Source of the DNA: Oryzobacter faecalis
GTDB lineage: Bacteria; Actinomycetota; Actinomycetes; Actinomycetales; Dermatophilaceae
Length of the DNA: 64,000 nt
Reading direction: 5' to 3'
NCBI RefSeq assembly: GCF_046764005.1
Contig: NZ_JBKOFW010000011.1
Span: 1-64,000, forward strand
Shown: positions 57,005-64,000 of the stretch, piece by piece
Layout: every line of letters begins with the position of its first letter
Numbering within the stretch: the stretch's first letter is position 1
Notes under the pieces: model-generated
The model's input: only the letters and a program-made list of their open reading frames with translations
What the model was told of the DNA's origin: nothing
The model's database searches: none
Program-made: the position numbers and the translations under genes

Positions 57005-57504
57005 CCACCCACGACCCCGTGCGGGGACGGGTGCGGGCGCTGTGGGCGCTCGTCGCTGTCGTCCTCGTCGTCACCGCCGTGCTCGCCGCCACCCGCGGCC
57101 GCGCCTGGTGGGACGCCCGCCAGGTCGCCGAGGCGCACCGCGACGCCCTCGCCGCGGGGCGGCAGATCGCCGTGAACTTCGCGACCCTCGACCACCGCAC
57201 CGTCGACGCCGACACCGGCCGCGTCAAGGCCGGCGCGACGGGGGAGTTCCTCGCCAGCTACACCAAGAGCCTCGCAGACCTGCGCACCGTCGTCGTCGAG
57301 AACAAGTCGACGTCGAGGGTCGAGCGCGCCGAGGCGGCCCTCGTCTCCGGCGACCGGGACTCCGCCCAGGTCATCGTCGGCGTCGTCGCACCGACGACCA
57401 ACACCAACGTCCCCGACGGCGAGAAGAAGACCTACCGGATGAAGCTGGGCCTGCGTGAGGTCGGCGGGACGTGGAAGGTGGAGCGCCTTGAGTTCGTCGG
57501 ATGA
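57001..57504 (+). CDS. Mce-associated membrane protein 1
   Basis: The 167-residue protein has one N-terminal membrane span (~14-30) and an SnoaL/NTF2-like extracytoplasmic domain. Proteins of this type (Mas/Mam) follow mce genes and stabilise the complex. It overlaps mceF by 4 bp. Confidence 0.85.
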   Translation: MTTHDPVRGRVRALWALVAVVLVVTAVLAATRGRAWWDARQVAEAHRDALAAGRQIAVNFATLDHRTVDADTGRVKAGATGEFLASYTKSLADLRTVVVENKSTSRVERAEAALVSGDRDSAQVIVGVVAPTTNTNVPDGEKKTYRMKLGLREVGGTWKVERLEFVG

Positions 57505-58168
57505 CCGCCGCCGCACCCCCCGCGTCGCCGGCCAGCGCCGTCGCCCGCGCCCCGTCGAGGCCGAGCGCCCCACCACGGGACAAGATCGCCCAATAGGTCG
57601 AAGTCCGCACACGGCCGCGGGACAAGATCGCCCTATTGGTCGAAGTGAGCACGGGGCAGGCGAGGACGTGCCCTCGCGTGGGGGGTCCCGCGTACCGCGC
57701 GCGCTGTGGGCGCCGCTGGCAGCGCTCGCCGTCTCGCTCCTCCTCCTCGCCGGCGTCGCCGCGGTCTCCTTCGGTGACCCCGGCGCGGCCGACCGCGACG
57801 CCCGCGCCGCCACCGCGGCGGCCCGCGCCGACCTCGAGCAGCTCCTCAGCTACGACCACCAGACCCTCGAGCAGCAGGCCGCGCGCAACGCCGCCCTGCT
57901 CACCGGGCCGTTCAAGGACGAGTACGCCGCGACGATGGCGAAGACGATCCTGCCGCTCGCGCGGGAGGAGAAGGCCGTCGTCCGGGCCCGCTCCTACGAG
58001 GCGGGCGTCATGAGCCAGTCGGCGGACACCGTGACCGTGCAGGTCTTCGTCAACCAGGCGAAGACGAGCGCGAAGCAGGAGCAGCCCTCGGTCGACCAGA
58101 ACCGCGTCATCGCGACGATGCAGCGCGTCGGCGACCGGTGGCTCATCGCCCGGCTCGTCGCGTACTGA
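57488..58168 (+). CDS. Mce-associated membrane protein 2, with repeat-expanded linker
   Basis: From TTG 57488 the protein has 226 residues: a basic Arg/Pro-rich start (Arg-Arg-Arg-Thr-Pro-Arg-Val-Ala-Gly), two copies of Gly-Gln-Asp-Arg-Pro-Ile-Gly-Arg-Ser, one membrane span (~70-90) and an NTF2-like domain as in its neighbour. The start is uncertain; GTG 57455 and GTG 57668 (166 residues, without the repeats) are alternatives. TTG is favoured because the basic segment is typical of this family. The DNA encoding the two copies is AT-richer than its surroundings. Confidence 0.75.
   Translation: MSSSDDRRRTPRVAGQRRRPRPVEAERPTTGQDRPIGRSPHTAAGQDRPIGRSEHGAGEDVPSRGGSRVPRALWAPLAALAVSLLLLAGVAAVSFGDPGAADRDARAATAAARADLEQLLSYDHQTLEQQAARNAALLTGPFKDEYAATMAKTILPLAREEKAVVRARSYEAGVMSQSADTVTVQVFVNQAKTSAKQEQPSVDQNRVIATMQRVGDRWLIARLVAY
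57576..57646. repeat. Twin 29-bp repeats inside the mce-associated gene
   Basis: Two copies (57576-57604 and 57618-57646), starting CGGGACAAGATCGCCC and ending GGTCGAAGT, differ only at three positions in the centre (AATA versus TATT). The centres CCAATAGG and CCTATTGG are reverse complements. The repeats look like a mobile intergenic element. Confidence 0.85.
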
Positions 58169-58224
58169 CGGCCCTCGCCGAGCGCGACCGGACGTCCGCG
58201 GAGCGTGAAAACCGGCGGATCGCC

Positions 58225-58253
58225 TTGACGAGCCCGAGGTGACAAGCCATCCT
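58225..58253 (+). promoter_or_regulatory. rpoBC promoter candidate 1
   Basis: TTGACG and CATCCT are separated by 17 bp. It lies about 250 nt upstream of rpoB, 57 nt after the mce operon end. The -10 is a moderate match. Confidence 0.45.
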
Positions 58254-58311
58254 GTCTGCGTCACCCGCTCCGGCTGGTGACCACCGCCCGGGCCTCGCGG
58301 CTTGACCGGGC

Positions 58312-58340
58312 TGGACGGCCGTGCCGTCATCGGGTATGCT
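58312..58340 (+). promoter_or_regulatory. rpoBC promoter candidate 2
   Basis: TGGACG and TATGCT are 17 bp apart. The -10 is strong. It would give an rpoB leader of about 160 nt, in which a poly-C tract (~58354-58376) but no gene is seen. Confidence 0.6.
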
Positions 58341-58505
58341 ATTTCTTTGCGCTGCCCCCTACCTTCCCCCCCTCGTCGTCGAGCCCTCGTGTCGCCATGC
58401 CCCCGGTTGTCCCGGGAGGACGTGCGACGCGGAGGACGTCACGGGTGACCGGTCAGGTGGCCTCGCACGCTGAAGTCTGATCCAGGCCCGTGGAAGGAAC
58501 CATCC

Positions 58506-61994
<3,489 letters not shown>

Positions 61995-62002
61995 CAGGTG
62001 TG

Positions 62003-62031
62003 GGGCCGGGACGCCGCTCGCGTCCCGGCCC
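62003..62031 (+). terminator. Hairpin between rpoB and rpoC
   Basis: GGGCCGGGACGC (62003-62014) pairs perfectly with GCGTCCCGGCCC (62020-62031). It may be a partial terminator or mRNA processing site; rpoC has no evident promoter of its own. Confidence 0.6.
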
Positions 62032-62096
62032 GCCCACCGGCCCGACACCCACCTGACAGACCACAGACTCAGCAAGACCACGAAAGAAGGAACCAC

Positions 62097-64000
<1,904 letters not shown>

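Overview
The window comes from a high-GC actinobacterium. Codon use is GC-rich at third positions, GTG and TTG starts are common, and adjacent genes often overlap as ATGA or GTGA. From about 36.3 kb onward the order is tRNA-Thr, tRNA-Met, rpmG, hadA, hadB, (murB and an accessory block), tRNA-Trp, secE, nusG, rplK, rplA, rplJ, rplL, (mce operon), rpoB, rpoC. This is the conserved actinobacterial core also seen in Mycobacterium. There are no mycolate-specific genes. A non-mycolic actinobacterium such as an Intrasporangiaceae or Nocardioidaceae relative is the best guess; the genus cannot be fixed from sequence alone.

Layout. 1-2.6 kb: C-terminal end of a DUF222/HNH-type protein, yajQ, a tRNA gene (probably Tyr) whose interior is masked by 64 Ns, and a Tat-exported PhoX-family protein. 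2.7-10.3 kb: an AI-2E-family permease, an 1836-residue single-chain biotin-dependent carboxylase, and an NADP-binding oxidoreductase divergent from a TetR regulator with two palindromic operators between them. 10.4-19.5 kb: a molybdenum hydroxylase cluster of the form II CO-dehydrogenase-like type (mocA-like, coxD, coxE, xdhC/coxF, then coxS, coxL, coxM, coxG). 19.5-26.2 kb: a small membrane protein divergent from a GlxA-type regulator, a secreted VWA protein, and a two-component system whose kinase is fused in frame to a DUF4153/4173-like membrane protein. 26.2-36.3 kb: aroQ, icmF behind a perfect 18-bp palindrome, a GNAT remnant, a fused ABC exporter, an endonuclease IV-type gene, an SDR and a BtuF-like protein.

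36.3-43.1 kb: tRNAs, rpmG, hadAB and murB, then an accessory block with a 7-copy 27-bp tandem repeat, adenosine deaminase, a DUF5709 protein and an aminotransferase. 43.0-47.2 kb: tRNA-Trp, secE, nusG and the L11-L1 and L10-L12 operons with an L10 leader. 47.4-58.2 kb: a complete mce operon (mkl, yrbEA, yrbEB, mceA-F, two mce-associated genes) whose genes overlap or nearly touch. 58.2 kb to the end: rpoB and the first 634 codons of rpoC.

The Cox genes make and mature one Mo/FeS/FAD enzyme and tether an accessory protein to the membrane. The Mce genes build a lipid importer powered by Mkl. Many single genes have a TANNNT hexamer 6-8 nt before the start codon, which suggests leaderless transcription. 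The observations most worth following up are the kinase-DUF fusion with a strong internal ribosome-binding site, the all-in-one carboxylase, the twin 29-bp repeats inside a mce-associated gene, the 27-bp hairpin array, and the complete mce operon between rplL and rpoB.
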